A DNA stretch of 64,000 nucleotides from contig JAKVNF010000003.1 of NCBI GenBank assembly GCA_022483465.1, forward strand, positions 756,501 through 820,500, written 5' to 3'. The notes beneath the pieces were generated by a model that was not told the DNA's origin, did no database searches, and worked only from the letters and a program-made list of their open reading frames with translations. This DNA comes from Lachnospiraceae bacterium (GTDB lineage Bacteria > Bacillota > Clostridia > Lachnospirales > Lachnospiraceae). Of this stretch, positions 34,518 to 43,790 are shown piece after piece (position 1 is the first letter of the stretch; the number at the start of each line of letters is the position of its first letter). Position numbers and translations under genes: made by a program.

Positions 34518-35636
34518 GTGAGCGATCTGACCTTTTTCCGCCATATCTTCCGGGAGCTGGGCATCGGCTGGCACCGGATCGGGGTCTGCCCGGTGCCGGC
34601 AAAGAGCCTGGTGCGCTACACGGACCCCTGCCGCTGCGTCTACTACCTGGTGCGCCATGACAGCGGGATCTTCTGCGCAGGTCCCTACTGCAACGCCCCG
34701 GTGACGATGTCCCAGATCCATGCCCTGTGCGCCGCCTTCTCGCTCCCAAAGCAGGCGGCGGAGGACCTGGTTTCCTACTTCGATGCCCTGCCGATTCTCG
34801 GGGAAGACGATGCGCTGGAGGCGGTGCTCGCCGCGGTCTGCGACGAGCTCTACGGGGAGGAGGGGTGGGAGTCCATCACCCTGAATGACTCCGAGAGGGA
34901 GACCTTTCCCATCTCGTCCTCCTCCTACGAGCGGGAGGTCTCCCGGGCGGAGCTGGCGCGGATCGAGAAGCGCTACGAGGAGGAGAACCGGATGCTCACC
35001 CTGGTTGCCGCCGGGGACCTGGAGGGGATCCGGACGCTCCTGCAGGAGCTTGGCGCGAACCCCTCCGCTTCCATGGAGATGCGCAGCGCCGACTCCCTGC
35101 GAAACCGAAAGAACTACCTCGTCATCGCCAACACCCTCCTTCGAAAGGCGGCGGAGGAGGGCAGTGTCCATCCCTACTACCTGGACCGGCTCTCCTCTGG
35201 CTTTGCGCGGCAGATCGAGGGGGCAAGATCTGCCGCCGCCTGTGAGGCGCTGCTGCCGGAGATGATCCGCCGCTACACCCAGCTCGTGAGAAGAAAGAAG
35301 GATGCGGGGCACAGCCCCCTGGTGCGGAGGGTCCTTTTGGAGGTGGACCGGGACCTCGCCCAGGACCTCTCCCTGAAGGCCCTGGCGGGTGCCCTGTACG
35401 TGACCCCGCAATACCTCTCGGGGCTCTTTCGGCGGGAGACGGGGCAGACCCTGACAGAATACGTCACCGGGCAGAGAATCCGCCACGCGCTCCTTCTTAT
35501 TACCACCACAAGGATGCCGGTGCAGAAGATCGCGGCCTACTGCGGCTTTCCCGATGCCGGGTACTTCACCCGGATCTTCAAGAGCCGCATCGGCCTTCCG
35601 CCGGAGAAGTACCGGAAAAAGCTCCGGGGCGAGTAG
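34518..35636 (+). CDS. AraC-family transcriptional regulator, GTG start
   Basis: A 372-residue regulator. The first 260 residues form a mixed helical domain that I do not recognise, with Cys-containing stretches (DPCRCVYYLVRHDSG); the C-terminal 100 residues are the AraC DNA-binding domain (LSLKALAGALYVTPQYLSGLFRRETGQTLTEYV; MPVQKIAAYCGFPDAGYFTRIFKSRIGL). AAGGAGG lies ten bases before the GTG. It diverges from the GPH-GH2 operon and most likely controls it. Confidence 0.87.
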   Translation: MSDLTFFRHIFRELGIGWHRIGVCPVPAKSLVRYTDPCRCVYYLVRHDSGIFCAGPYCNAPVTMSQIHALCAAFSLPKQAAEDLVSYFDALPILGEDDALEAVLAAVCDELYGEEGWESITLNDSERETFPISSSSYEREVSRAELARIEKRYEEENRMLTLVAAGDLEGIRTLLQELGANPSASMEMRSADSLRNRKNYLVIANTLLRKAAEEGSVHPYYLDRLSSGFARQIEGARSAAACEALLPEMIRRYTQLVRRKKDAGHSPLVRRVLLEVDRDLAQDLSLKALAGALYVTPQYLSGLFRRETGQTLTEYVTGQRIRHALLLITTTRMPVQKIAAYCGFPDAGYFTRIFKSRIGLPPEKYRKKLRGE

Positions 35637-35721
35637 GAGAGGGAGAGAGTAGGAGAACGGAACTGGAGAGAAGGGGAGAGCGGTCCGGCATCGGAGGATA
35701 AAAGGAAGATCCGGTATCCGG

Positions 35722-35755
35722 AAAAAAAGAGACCCGGCACCGAAGTGCCGAATCT
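35722..35755 (-). terminator. Intrinsic terminator of the radical SAM gene
   Basis: On the minus strand AGATTCGGCAC and GTGCCGGGTCT pair around a TTCG tetraloop and are followed by CTTTTTTTCC. On the plus strand there is no T-run. Confidence 0.9.
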
Positions 35756-35784
35756 CCTGAAGAGTCTTACATTCTGATTGCTGC

Positions 35785-37269
35785 TTATACGTCAATGCGG
35801 ACAGATCCGTCAGCATGCTCGAAAGCTGCCAGCTCGGGGTGCTCGCGCTTCTCCTCGGTGTAGTTCTCGTAGGATGCCTTCTTGTGCTTCTCGGAGGCCC
35901 AGATCTCGTCTGCGACAGGCGCCCACGCCTTGGCGTAGTCGTCGCACTTTGCACAGAGGTGATCGACACTCTCGGGGCTCTCGACGTTGGTCTGATGGGC
36001 GCCGGTCGCCTTGACCATCTCGCGCAGAAGCTGCGGGTTCTCCAGCATCGGGCAGGGGCGCAGGTGGTTGCGGTTGAAGGGCTGTCCCTCGTGGTAGGCC
36101 TGAAACAGCGGGCTCTGCAGCATCTCCAGAACGGTGTTGTCGTGGATGTTGGTGTTCGAGAAGTGAATGAACACGCAGGGCTCCGCGTCGCCGTTGGAGT
36201 TGATGTGGAAGTAGTTCCGGCCTCCGGCGATGCAGCCGCCGACATACTCGCCGTCGTTCTGGAAGTCCATCGGATAGAAGCAGATCGGGCACTCCTGGGA
36301 GCGGATGTACCGGATCCTGTCGATCATGTACTTTCTCTGCTCCACGGTGGGCATGAGCTCGGGAGCGGCGTTGTTGCCGACCGGCATCAGGTGGAAGTAG
36401 AAGCCGAAGCGGGCACCCTTCTCCTCGAGCAGATGGAAGAAGTCATCGGAGGTGACGGCCTCGATGTTGGCTCTGGTGTAGCAGATGGAGGTGCCGAAGA
36501 TGATGCCGTACTTCTTGAGAAGGTCCATGGCATGCATGACCTTCGCATAGTGGCCCTCGCCGCGGCGGGCGTCGTTGGTCTCCGGGGTTCCCTCGATGGA
36601 GAGCATGAAGGTGATGTTGCCGTCCTTCTGGACTCTCTCACACATCTCCTCGTTGATCAGGGTGGAGTTGGAGTACAGAGCAAAGAAGCAGTCTCTGTGC
36701 TTCTCGGCCAGCTTGAAGATGTCGTTCATGCGGACCGTCGGCTCACCGCCGGTCATCATGTACAGGTGCACGCCGAGTTCCTTGCCCTCGGTGACGATCT
36801 TGTCCATGTCCTCATAGGAGAGGTTGGACTTGTGGCCGTAGGTGCCGGACCAGCAGCCGACGCAGTGCATGTTGCAGGCCATGGTGGGATCGAAGAGGAT
36901 CAGCCACGGGATATTACAGTGGTACTTCTCCCGGTTCTCGCGGATCTTCTTGGTGCCGCACAGGAATGCCTCGTAGCCGAGGGTCATGATGAAGTTCTTC
37001 GCATACCCGGGATCCGTGTCATCGATGATGCGGTTGATATACTTGATCCACTTGGAGGTGTTGTCACGCACCCCTACCCGGACCTTGTCGAAGGTTGCCT
37101 TGTTCTTGTCGTTGCCGATGAACTTCTGGGTCAGATCGATGATCTTGAGATAGGAGTCCACCCGGTCCTCATAGCTCTGTCCCTTGATGTGCTTGAACAG
37201 GCCGTCGACCGCCACAGACACCGCCTGGCGCTCTGCAGCGTGCTTCATGTTTTCGATTGCATTTGCCAT
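35785..37269 (-). CDS. Radical SAM/SPASM-like protein
   Basis: A 494-residue iron-sulfur protein. The SAM-cluster motif CNMHCVGC puts cysteines at 132, 136 and 139, preceded by a 130-residue helical N-terminal region unusual for the family. A YMMTGGEPTVR block is the SAM-binding GGE. The C-terminal part is Cys-rich (CPICFYPMD, GGCIAGGRNYFHINSNGD, EPCVFIHFSNTNI, LRPCPM, CAKC), as in SPASM-type auxiliary clusters. SPASM proteins often mature peptides or modify proteins; no small precursor peptide gene is visible beside it. The divergent unknown gene at 37591 is a possible partner. Substrate unknown. Confidence 0.85.
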   Translation of the reverse strand: MANAIENMKHAAERQAVSVAVDGLFKHIKGQSYEDRVDSYLKIIDLTQKFIGNDKNKATFDKVRVGVRDNTSKWIKYINRIIDDTDPGYAKNFIMTLGYEAFLCGTKKIRENREKYHCNIPWLILFDPTMACNMHCVGCWSGTYGHKSNLSYEDMDKIVTEGKELGVHLYMMTGGEPTVRMNDIFKLAEKHRDCFFALYSNSTLINEEMCERVQKDGNITFMLSIEGTPETNDARRGEGHYAKVMHAMDLLKKYGIIFGTSICYTRANIEAVTSDDFFHLLEEKGARFGFYFHLMPVGNNAAPELMPTVEQRKYMIDRIRYIRSQECPICFYPMDFQNDGEYVGGCIAGGRNYFHINSNGDAEPCVFIHFSNTNIHDNTVLEMLQSPLFQAYHEGQPFNRNHLRPCPMLENPQLLREMVKATGAHQTNVESPESVDHLCAKCDDYAKAWAPVADEIWASEKHKKASYENYTEEKREHPELAAFEHADGSVRIDV

Positions 37270-37354
37270 TGAAAAATCTCCTCACACTTCAGGAAACCAC
37301 TTGCCGAAATGACAGAAATTGACCGATTTCCCAGATAACGAGTGTATTCTATCC

Positions 37355-37402
37355 CCCGACCTGTCCTTTTGCATCGGACAAAAATCCCGATCTGTCCCTT
37401 CG
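37355..37402. repeat. Direct repeats in the intergenic region upstream of the radical SAM gene
   Basis: CCCGACCTGTCCTTTTG (37355-37371) and CCCGATCTGTCCCTTCG (37386-37402) match at 14 of 17 positions and are 31 bp apart, three helical turns. They lie 85-135 bp upstream of the radical SAM start and upstream of the divergent promoter. A regulator binding both is plausible. The rest of 37270-37590 is AT-rich promoter DNA. Confidence 0.4.
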
Positions 37403-37470
37403 AGTCACCCATATAAGGGGCAGCGTGGCGGCAAGCTTCTGAATTGTCTGATAAATATATGTCATTTCTT

Positions 37471-37499
37471 TTGCCAAACTGCGGGGCAGCCGCTATAAT
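37471..37499 (+). promoter_or_regulatory. Strong promoter of the 377-residue unknown protein
   Basis: TTGCCA (37471-37476), 17 bp, TATAAT (37494-37499): 10 of 12 consensus positions and ideal spacing. The start codon is 92 bp downstream. Confidence 0.8.
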
Positions 37500-37590
37500 A
37501 GAGAAAAGGGGAAATTTCCCCACATCTGTTTTTGTTTCCGATGCGAACCTGCCTGACTCGTCATCCATTTCCATTTAGGAGGCTTTTCTC

Positions 37591-38724
37591 ATGAATACCG
37601 ACCGGCTCAAAGTGCTTGTGAATATCTACCTGGAGAGAAAGGAAGATCTGCTCTCGAGCGAGGAGGATGTCCGCAAAAAGTGGGAAGCGGTTGCAGTCTG
37701 CGCAGCAAACTGGAACGTGAACGCGCCGGACTTCGGTGACATGTTCGCGAAGGCCATGGCCGCCGCCTCCCCGGTGCTGGATGAGCACGAGGCCCACCCG
37801 ATCGAGGGCATCCAGGCACTGTGCGGGGCTGGCAAGACAGAAGAGGTCCGCAGCGCCTTCCAGGATCTGATCTCCCCGGACGGCGGAGACCTGGTCGCCC
37901 GCCAGCAGCGGCTGACCCGCTTTGTCAAGACCGTCAACGAACTGCTCGAGGAGACTGCCCCGGACCGCTGGGACTACCGCCAGCGCATCCGCACGGCGAT
38001 CCGCTACCTGTTCGTGATCCGGCCGGCGGACAACTACAGCTTCCACGCCTCCGAGGCAGCTGCCTTCCAGGGCTACTGCGACGTAGAGGAGGAGATCGGA
38101 TACGACAGGACGCTGAATCTTCCCAACTACTACCACATGTGCGATGATGTGGCGGACTACCTGGACACCAGGAAGGACCTGCTGACCTATGTCAGCTCCC
38201 TCCTGCCGGAGACGTCCTCCCAGAGTCCGGATGTGCTGGATCCGAACCACCACCTGCTGGTCTGCGACCTCATGGGTGCCGCCTACCGGCTGGACTTCTA
38301 CAGCGACAAGCTCGCGACCCGCAAGTCTAAGATCAGCTCGGTGCAGCAGAAGAAGATCGAGCGCACCAAGCAGCGTGCGGAGCTTTTGGACCGGCGGGAG
38401 GAGATCGTGGATCGGCTTGATGCCCTGAGGGTAACCGAGAAAAAGGCCCAGGTTCCGGACATCACCGGCAAGACCGTGGTCCATCAGGTCTTCGGCGATG
38501 GGTCTGTGGACAGCCAGGACGGCCGCTACTTCATGGTGACCTTCACCGACGGGACGAAGAAGAAGTTCGCCCTGCCCGGCGCCATCGTGAACGGCTACCT
38601 CTCCTTTGACGGCTCCAAGGACTACGTGGACGCCCTGCAGCAGCTGGAGACCGCCGCCCAGAACAGCCGGAGCGTCGGCAAGGAGCTGGACTCCATCGAC
38701 GTGCAGCTGCAGATGCTGGAGTAA
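37591..38724 (+). CDS. Conserved-looking protein of unknown function with a C-terminal SH3/tudor-like barrel
   Basis: A 377-residue soluble protein that I do not recognise. The N-terminal 260 residues are mostly helical with many Asp/Glu. A coiled-coil-like Lys/Glu/Arg stretch (KISSVQQKKIERTKQRAELLDRR split over residues 245-270) precedes a small beta domain at about 288-345 (VVHQVFGDGSV, GRYFMVTFTDGTKKKF), resembling the SH3/tudor-like end of some UvrD-type helicases. The C-terminus is helical. A good promoter and a clean terminator show it is a single-gene unit expressed on its own. It diverges from the radical SAM gene. Confidence 0.6.
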   Translation: MNTDRLKVLVNIYLERKEDLLSSEEDVRKKWEAVAVCAANWNVNAPDFGDMFAKAMAAASPVLDEHEAHPIEGIQALCGAGKTEEVRSAFQDLISPDGGDLVARQQRLTRFVKTVNELLEETAPDRWDYRQRIRTAIRYLFVIRPADNYSFHASEAAAFQGYCDVEEEIGYDRTLNLPNYYHMCDDVADYLDTRKDLLTYVSSLLPETSSQSPDVLDPNHHLLVCDLMGAAYRLDFYSDKLATRKSKISSVQQKKIERTKQRAELLDRREEIVDRLDALRVTEKKAQVPDITGKTVVHQVFGDGSVDSQDGRYFMVTFTDGTKKKFALPGAIVNGYLSFDGSKDYVDALQQLETAAQNSRSVGKELDSIDVQLQMLE

Positions 38725-38762
38725 GCACCATCCCTTTTCAATATGATACAGATCAAACGGCA

Positions 38763-38796
38763 GAGCGGACGGGCAGGTCCCGGTCCGCTCTTTTTG
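38763..38796 (+). terminator. Intrinsic terminator
   Basis: GAGCGGAC (38763-38770) and GTCCGCTC (38783-38790), then TTTTTG. Confidence 0.92.
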
Positions 38797-38825
38797 TCCG
38801 CGAGCATCCAAGGAGTGTCACAAGA

Positions 38826-40199
38826 ATGGAAAAGCAACCCACAACGCAGCGCGAACAGCTGGGCTCCCGGCTCGGCTTCATCCTGCTCTCCGCAGGCTGT
38901 GCCATCGGCATCGGAAACGTATGGAAGTTTCCCTGGCTGGTGGGCCAGAACGGGGGCGGGGCCTTCGTTCTGATCTACCTGTTCTTCCTGCTGATCATGG
39001 GCGTCCCCGTGATGACCATGGAGTTTGCCATGGGCCGGGCCGCCAAGACCAGCCCAATCTACATGTACCAGAAGCTCGAGCCCAAGGGCACCTTCTGGCA
39101 CTTCCACGGGGTGGTGTCCCTCATCGGCAACTACTGCCTGATGATGTTCTACACGACGGTCTGCGGCTGGATGTTCCAGTACTTCGTCCGAGAGCTTCGG
39201 GGCGACTTCACCGGCATGGACGTGAGAGCCGTCTCCAATGTCTTCAGTGAGATGCTCACGAGCCCCGCCCTCCAGGTGGGCTACATGGCCGCGGTGGTGG
39301 CCCTGGGCTTTCTGATCCTGGCAAGGGGCCTGCAGAGTGGCCTGGAGCGGGTGACCAAGGTCATGATGAGCGTTCTGCTTGTCATCCTGGTGATCCTGGC
39401 CATCCACTCGGTCCTTTTGCCCGGCGGGGGCGAGGGCCTTGCGTTCTACCTGCTCCCGAACCTGGACACCGTGCGCCGCGTGGGGATCCTGAACATCATC
39501 ACCGCCGCCATGACCCAGTCCTTCTTCACGCTTTCCATCGGCATCGGCGCGATGGCGATCTTCGGCAGCTACATCGGCAAAGACCGGGCACTGAACGGAG
39601 AGGCCGTGCGGGTCTCCCTCCTCGACACCTTCGTGGCCGTGATGTCGGGCCTTGTGATCTTCCCCGCCTGCTCCGCCTACGGGGTGGAGTCGGGGAGCGG
39701 TCCTTCCCTGATCTTCATCACCCTGCCCAACGTCTTCAACCACATGCCCCTGGGGCGGTTGTTCGGCGCCCTGTTCTTCGTGTTCATGAGCTTTGCCGCC
39801 TTCTCCACGGTGCTGGCGGTCTTTGAGAACATCATCGCCATGGAGCGGGATCTGCACGGCTGGAGCCGGAAGAAAGCCTGCGGCATCTGCTTTGTGCTGG
39901 TCTTTCTCCTCTCGCTCCCCTGCGCCCTGGGATTCAACGTGCTCTCCTTCCTCCAGCCTTTGGGAGAGGGCACCACGTTCCTGGACCTGGAGGACTTCGT
40001 GGTCTCGAACCTGCTGCTCCCCTTCGGCGCCCTGCTGTACGTGTTCTTCTGCACCCGCAAAAACGGCTGGGGATTTGACAACTTCCTGGCGGAGGCAAAC
40101 ACCGGAAAGGGCATGAAGTTCCCGGCCGCCTTCCGCTGGTACATCTCCTACATCCTTCCCGTCCTGATCCTCATTGTGATGATCCTGGGCCTTGTCTGA
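38826..40199 (+). CDS. Sodium:neurotransmitter symporter (NSS/SNF) family transporter
   Basis: A 457-residue LeuT-fold membrane transporter. The first segment carries the family signature LGFILLSAGCAIGIGNVWKF followed by P, with sodium-site residues, and GGGAFVLIYLFFLLIMGVP. The length gives about eleven segments, as in bacterial NSS proteins, which take up amino acids with sodium. The particular amino acid is not readable. It begins 30 bp after the terminator of the previous gene; the following HAD gene starts ten bases later and is probably co-transcribed. Confidence 0.93.
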   Translation: MEKQPTTQREQLGSRLGFILLSAGCAIGIGNVWKFPWLVGQNGGGAFVLIYLFFLLIMGVPVMTMEFAMGRAAKTSPIYMYQKLEPKGTFWHFHGVVSLIGNYCLMMFYTTVCGWMFQYFVRELRGDFTGMDVRAVSNVFSEMLTSPALQVGYMAAVVALGFLILARGLQSGLERVTKVMMSVLLVILVILAIHSVLLPGGGEGLAFYLLPNLDTVRRVGILNIITAAMTQSFFTLSIGIGAMAIFGSYIGKDRALNGEAVRVSLLDTFVAVMSGLVIFPACSAYGVESGSGPSLIFITLPNVFNHMPLGRLFGALFFVFMSFAAFSTVLAVFENIIAMERDLHGWSRKKACGICFVLVFLLSLPCALGFNVLSFLQPLGEGTTFLDLEDFVVSNLLLPFGALLYVFFCTRKNGWGFDNFLAEANTGKGMKFPAAFRWYISYILPVLILIVMILGLV

Positions 40200-40209
40200 A
40201 AGGAGTTTC

Positions 40210-40893
40210 ATGTCAGAGTTTCTCTATTGTCTCTATGACCTGGACGGCACCCTCACCGAGTCCGCCCCCGGCATCACAAGGTGCGTCCAGTACGCCCTGG
40301 AGGGTCTTGGCATCCACGAGCCGGACCTTGCAAAGCTCGAGACCTTTGTGGGCCCGCCCTTGGGGGACGAATTCCGCAGGCGCTATCACCTGAGCGATGC
40401 GCAGTGCCTCTTTGCGATCGACCGGTACCGGGAGCGGTATCGGGAAACCGGCATCTTTGAGTGCACCCTGTACCCGGGGATCCGGGAGCTCTTATCCGCC
40501 CAGGCCGCGGCGGGGCAGCACCTGGCCGTCGCCTCCTCCAAGCCGGAGGCCTTTGTGCGGCAGATCTGCGAGCACTTCTCGATCGCGCAGTATTTTTCCG
40601 AAATCTGCGGCGCCCCGATGGACGAGGAGAAGCAGGGAACCGGCGGAAAGACCAGCAAGGAGCTCGTGGTGGAGCGGGCCCTGCAGGGGCTCGGCGTCCT
40701 ATCCGATCCCGAAAGAAAAGCCCGCACCGCGATGGTGGGGGACCGCTGTTTTGACGTGCAGGGGGCCCTCTCCAACGGCGTGATCCCGGTGGGGGTCACC
40801 TATGGCTACGGCACAAGGAAGGAATTGGAGCAGGCGGGGTGCACCCGGATCGCAGAGGATGCGGGCGCCCTCGGGAGGATACTGCTCTTTTGA
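40210..40893 (+). CDS. HAD-superfamily phosphatase (phosphoglycolate phosphatase-like)
   Basis: A 227-residue HAD hydrolase with motif I DLDGTLTES, motif II Ser in AVASSKPEA, a Lys in TSKELV, and motif IV MVGDRCFDV. A helical cap of the Gph/PGMB type lies between motifs I and II. Members hydrolyse small phosphomonoesters; substrate unknown. ATG 40210 is preferred to 40192 because AAGGAG lies just ahead of it. Confidence 0.87.
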   Translation: MSEFLYCLYDLDGTLTESAPGITRCVQYALEGLGIHEPDLAKLETFVGPPLGDEFRRRYHLSDAQCLFAIDRYRERYRETGIFECTLYPGIRELLSAQAAAGQHLAVASSKPEAFVRQICEHFSIAQYFSEICGAPMDEEKQGTGGKTSKELVVERALQGLGVLSDPERKARTAMVGDRCFDVQGALSNGVIPVGVTYGYGTRKELEQAGCTRIAEDAGALGRILLF

Positions 40894-40913
40894 CGGAGGG
40901 CAAGGAGGATGCC

Positions 40914-41840
40914 ATGGGAAACACCCCGGATCGCAGAAGAAGAGAACAGGTCCTGCACGCACTGGTGCCGGCCTTTGCCTTCACGCTCCTGTTTGAGATC
41001 CTGGGGACGCTGTTTTCGGTTCTTCTTGGCTTCCTCTCGGGCTCGCAGAACACCAACCTCTTTGTGTTTGCCACCCGCCATGCCCAGTCCCTGCAGGCGG
41101 TCGGAGGCGCGGTCTCCTGCGCAGTTTCCTGCGCGGTCTTTCTGCCGGCCGCAAGGCGGGAGATCCGGGACTTTGCGGCTTCCCGGAGGACCCCGAAGAT
41201 GGAAGGCGCCTGGGAGACCGCGGTGCACCATGTCCCCGGGGGCGCACAGGGGGCCCTGCTTTTTCTCCTCGCCTCCGCATTGTTTTTGTCCGCCGGGATC
41301 AACATCCTCCTCTCCCTGACGGGGGTAACGGCGCTGGCGGGCGCCGCCTCGGACATGACGCAAAACACCCTGTCCGATCCCACCTACCCGGTCCTCGCGG
41401 TCCTGCTCTACGGCTTACTCACCCCCGCCGCAGAGGAGCTGATCTTCCGGGGCCTTGCCTTTCTGCGCCTGCGCGCGGCCTTTGCCAGAAAGGAGGAGCC
41501 AAGAAGAACCCTCTTTGCCTCCCTCCTTCGCGCCTTTGGCACCGTCCCCGCGGCCCTCTTCTCCGCGGCGCTCTTTGCCCTCTACCACGGCAACCTCCCC
41601 CAGGGGATCTATGCCTTTGTCCTCGGCACCCTCTTTGCCCTCTCCGTGGAGATCACCGGCCGCTTTTCCACGGCGGTCTTTCTCCACAGCGCGTCCAACC
41701 TCCTGATCTTGCTCTTCTCCCTGACGGGGCTGTATAATGACCTGGTCACACCGATCTGGTGTGCCTGCTTTCTGCTGCCAGGGCTCCTCTTTTTCGCCCT
41801 CCTTGTCTTTTTCCTGCAGGGCGGCGTCCGCAGCAGATAA
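40914..41840 (+). CDS. CPBP-family intramembrane metalloprotease
   Basis: A 308-residue membrane protein with about seven to eight hydrophobic segments. It has the EExxxR motif in PAAEELIFRG and the second-motif His in ALFALYHGNLPQG, diagnostic for CPBP (Abi/CAAX-like) intramembrane proteases. AAGGAGG precedes ATG 40914. Roles in this family range from bacteriocin self-immunity to protein maturation; no bacteriocin gene is nearby. Confidence 0.88.
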   Translation: MGNTPDRRRREQVLHALVPAFAFTLLFEILGTLFSVLLGFLSGSQNTNLFVFATRHAQSLQAVGGAVSCAVSCAVFLPAARREIRDFAASRRTPKMEGAWETAVHHVPGGAQGALLFLLASALFLSAGINILLSLTGVTALAGAASDMTQNTLSDPTYPVLAVLLYGLLTPAAEELIFRGLAFLRLRAAFARKEEPRRTLFASLLRAFGTVPAALFSAALFALYHGNLPQGIYAFVLGTLFALSVEITGRFSTAVFLHSASNLLILLFSLTGLYNDLVTPIWCACFLLPGLLFFALLVFFLQGGVRSR

Positions 41841-41954
41841 GCCAGATCAAAGTCATCTCTTCTAATATACTTCTATCTAATTCTATCCTTCTTCCGGCCG
41901 GGAGAGCCTGTCCCTTTGCCGTCCCCATCCGCATTCCCATCGAAAGGTCCCGCC

Positions 41955-42851
41955 ATGCACAACAAAACCGCGCCGCTCTTTGCCGTCTTTGCGCTCTGCT
42001 TTTTCACAGGGCTCCTGTTTCTGCTCTGCCTTCTTCTCTTTGCGACCCCCGCCCACCAGAAAAAGCGGGCAGGAGAGGAGTACGCAGCCCTTGCCTCCTC
42101 CCTCCGGGAGGAAGCGCCGCAGGATGTAAGAAAGCCTGCCGCAAAAGAGGAGGCTGCCGAAGCGGCAGCGGAAGTGGAAACCACCTCCCAGACAGGGGAG
42201 GACCTTCCCGGCCTCTCCGCGGATGCCTGGGAGACCCTGGTCTCCACCAACGAAAGCGCCGTCGGGATCCTGCGCTTCCCGGTGCTCCACTTTTCCTACC
42301 CGATCGCCCAGGGAAAGGACAACACCACCTACCTTGACACCACCTTTGCCGGCACCCCCTCCCCCGCGGGATCGGTCTTTCTCGACGCCGGGGCGTCCCC
42401 GGATCTGACAGACCGCAACAGCTTTCTCTTTGCCCACAACATGGCCGACGGCTCGATGTTCGGGAGCCTGAAGAAGCTGGGGGAGAACCGGGCCCTGACC
42501 GACAGCGCCCCCAGCGGGATCTACTTCCGGATCGCGGGCAAAGAGCGCACCCTTGCCTACCGGGTCATCGGCTTTCGCCCGGTGGGGACCGGGGATGAGT
42601 CCTTCTACTGCCGGATCTCTTCCGACGCGGATTACGACGCATGGCTGGCAAGCGCTCTGGAAGGCAGCTGGTACGACCCCGGGGAAGGGGCCCTTGCAAA
42701 GACCAAAGGGGAGCGGCCGGATCTCGTCATCCTCTCCACCTGCTACGGCACCGGCCACACGGAAAATTTCGCGGTCATCGGTGCCAGGTGGGAGAGGGCG
42801 TGCTACAATGAACCGGATATTGCAACCACAGAAACCATTCCCACTCCCTGA
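41955..42851 (+). CDS. Class B sortase
   Basis: A 298-residue membrane-anchored transpeptidase: N-terminal transmembrane segment (residues 8-31), an Ala/Glu-rich linker, and a sortase domain with catalytic His161 (FLFAHNM), Cys263 (ILSTCYGTG) and Arg278 (VIGARW). Spacing and the extra helical insert before the Cys match class B. Sortases join proteins with a sorting signal to the cell wall or into pili. No LPxTG- or NPxTN-type protein is encoded in this window. The ATG at 41955 follows AAAGG at nine bases. The gene ends eleven bases before rpe. Confidence 0.88.
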   Translation: MHNKTAPLFAVFALCFFTGLLFLLCLLLFATPAHQKKRAGEEYAALASSLREEAPQDVRKPAAKEEAAEAAAEVETTSQTGEDLPGLSADAWETLVSTNESAVGILRFPVLHFSYPIAQGKDNTTYLDTTFAGTPSPAGSVFLDAGASPDLTDRNSFLFAHNMADGSMFGSLKKLGENRALTDSAPSGIYFRIAGKERTLAYRVIGFRPVGTGDESFYCRISSDADYDAWLASALEGSWYDPGEGALAKTKGERPDLVILSTCYGTGHTENFAVIGARWERACYNEPDIATTETIPTP

Positions 42852-42862
42852 AAGGCAGACCT

Positions 42863-43546
42863 ATGAGCATTCTCCTGGCACCGTCGATTCTGGCGGCGGA
42901 CTTCTACAACCTGCAGCCCCAGTTTGAGAGCGTGGAGGCCGCCGGCGCGACCCACATGCATCTGGATGTGATGGACGGCGTCTTTGTCCCGCAAATCACC
43001 TTCGGCATGCCGGTCATCAAGTCGATCCGCAATCACACCTCCCTGAACCTGGACTGCCACCTGATGGTGCAGGACCCGGACCGCTACGTCCACGACTTTG
43101 TGCAGGCAGGCGCGGACATCCTCTCCATCCACCTGGAGGCCGCCAAGGACCCGGGCCATGTGATCACAAAGATCCACGAGGAGGGCTGCCGGGCAGGCCT
43201 TGCCCTGAACCCCGGCACCCCCATCGAGGCGGCGGAGCCCTATCTGAAGGATCTGGATCTGCTGGTGGTCATGAGCGTCAACCCCGGCTTTGGCGGACAG
43301 CGCTTCATCCCCAGCACGATCACAAAGCTTCGGGAGGCGCGTCGCATCGTCTCGAACATCAATCCAAAGGTCCGGATTGAAGTGGACGGCGGCATCAAGC
43401 CCGACAACGTGGCCACCGTGATGCAGGCCGGCGCCGATGTGATCGTCGCCGGATCCGCGATTTTTGCGGGGGACGTGCGGGCCAATACCGAGAAGATGCT
43501 CGGCCGCATCCGGGAGTTCGAGGAAAAGCAGGAAACAGCCTCCTGA
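42863..43546 (+). CDS. rpe: Ribulose-phosphate 3-epimerase
   Basis: A 227-residue TIM-barrel enzyme of the pentose phosphate pathway that interconverts ribulose 5-phosphate and xylulose 5-phosphate. Signature blocks: APSILAADF, HMHLDVMDGVFVPQITFG, VMSVNPGFGGQRF, IEVDGGI. Full length and intact. Its last 24 codons and the following 250 bp are present a second time at 50041. Confidence 0.97.
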   Translation: MSILLAPSILAADFYNLQPQFESVEAAGATHMHLDVMDGVFVPQITFGMPVIKSIRNHTSLNLDCHLMVQDPDRYVHDFVQAGADILSIHLEAAKDPGHVITKIHEEGCRAGLALNPGTPIEAAEPYLKDLDLLVVMSVNPGFGGQRFIPSTITKLREARRIVSNINPKVRIEVDGGIKPDNVATVMQAGADVIVAGSAIFAGDVRANTEKMLGRIREFEEKQETAS

Positions 43547-43790
43547 CCGGCAGGGCGGCAGACCATCGCGAACGATCAGAGAAATGAGCAGGAGCGCACA
43601 TATGTGCCCCTGCTCTTTTGCTATGGTCTTTGGGAGAAAGATGCGGACCGGGCCAGGTGTTTCGGATCGGGTGCTGCCTGGCAGCTTTCAAAACCTCCCC
43701 GAAGCAGCGCTGCAGAGGGCGGTTCGGAAAGCGGGCAGGAGGCGATGGCAGGCAAAGCGAAGATACAAAATGTTGATTTCAGGTACATTT
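43475..43790. repeat. Copy A of the rpe-3' repeat
   Basis: From GTGCGGGCCAA within rpe through its terminator to the AAAATGTTGATTTCAGGTAC region, this segment matches 50041-50345 at most positions with small indels. The matching frames read RANTEKMLGRIREFEEKQ here and RANTGKMPGRIREFEEKQ there. It is the left boundary of an apparent tandem duplication. Confidence 0.85.
43586..43619 (+). terminator. Intrinsic terminator of rpe
   Basis: GAGCAGG (43586-43592) pairs with CCTGCTC (43609-43615), with the palindrome GCACATATGTGC forming the top, followed by TTTT. A second copy with slight changes lies at 50153-50186. Confidence 0.85.
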
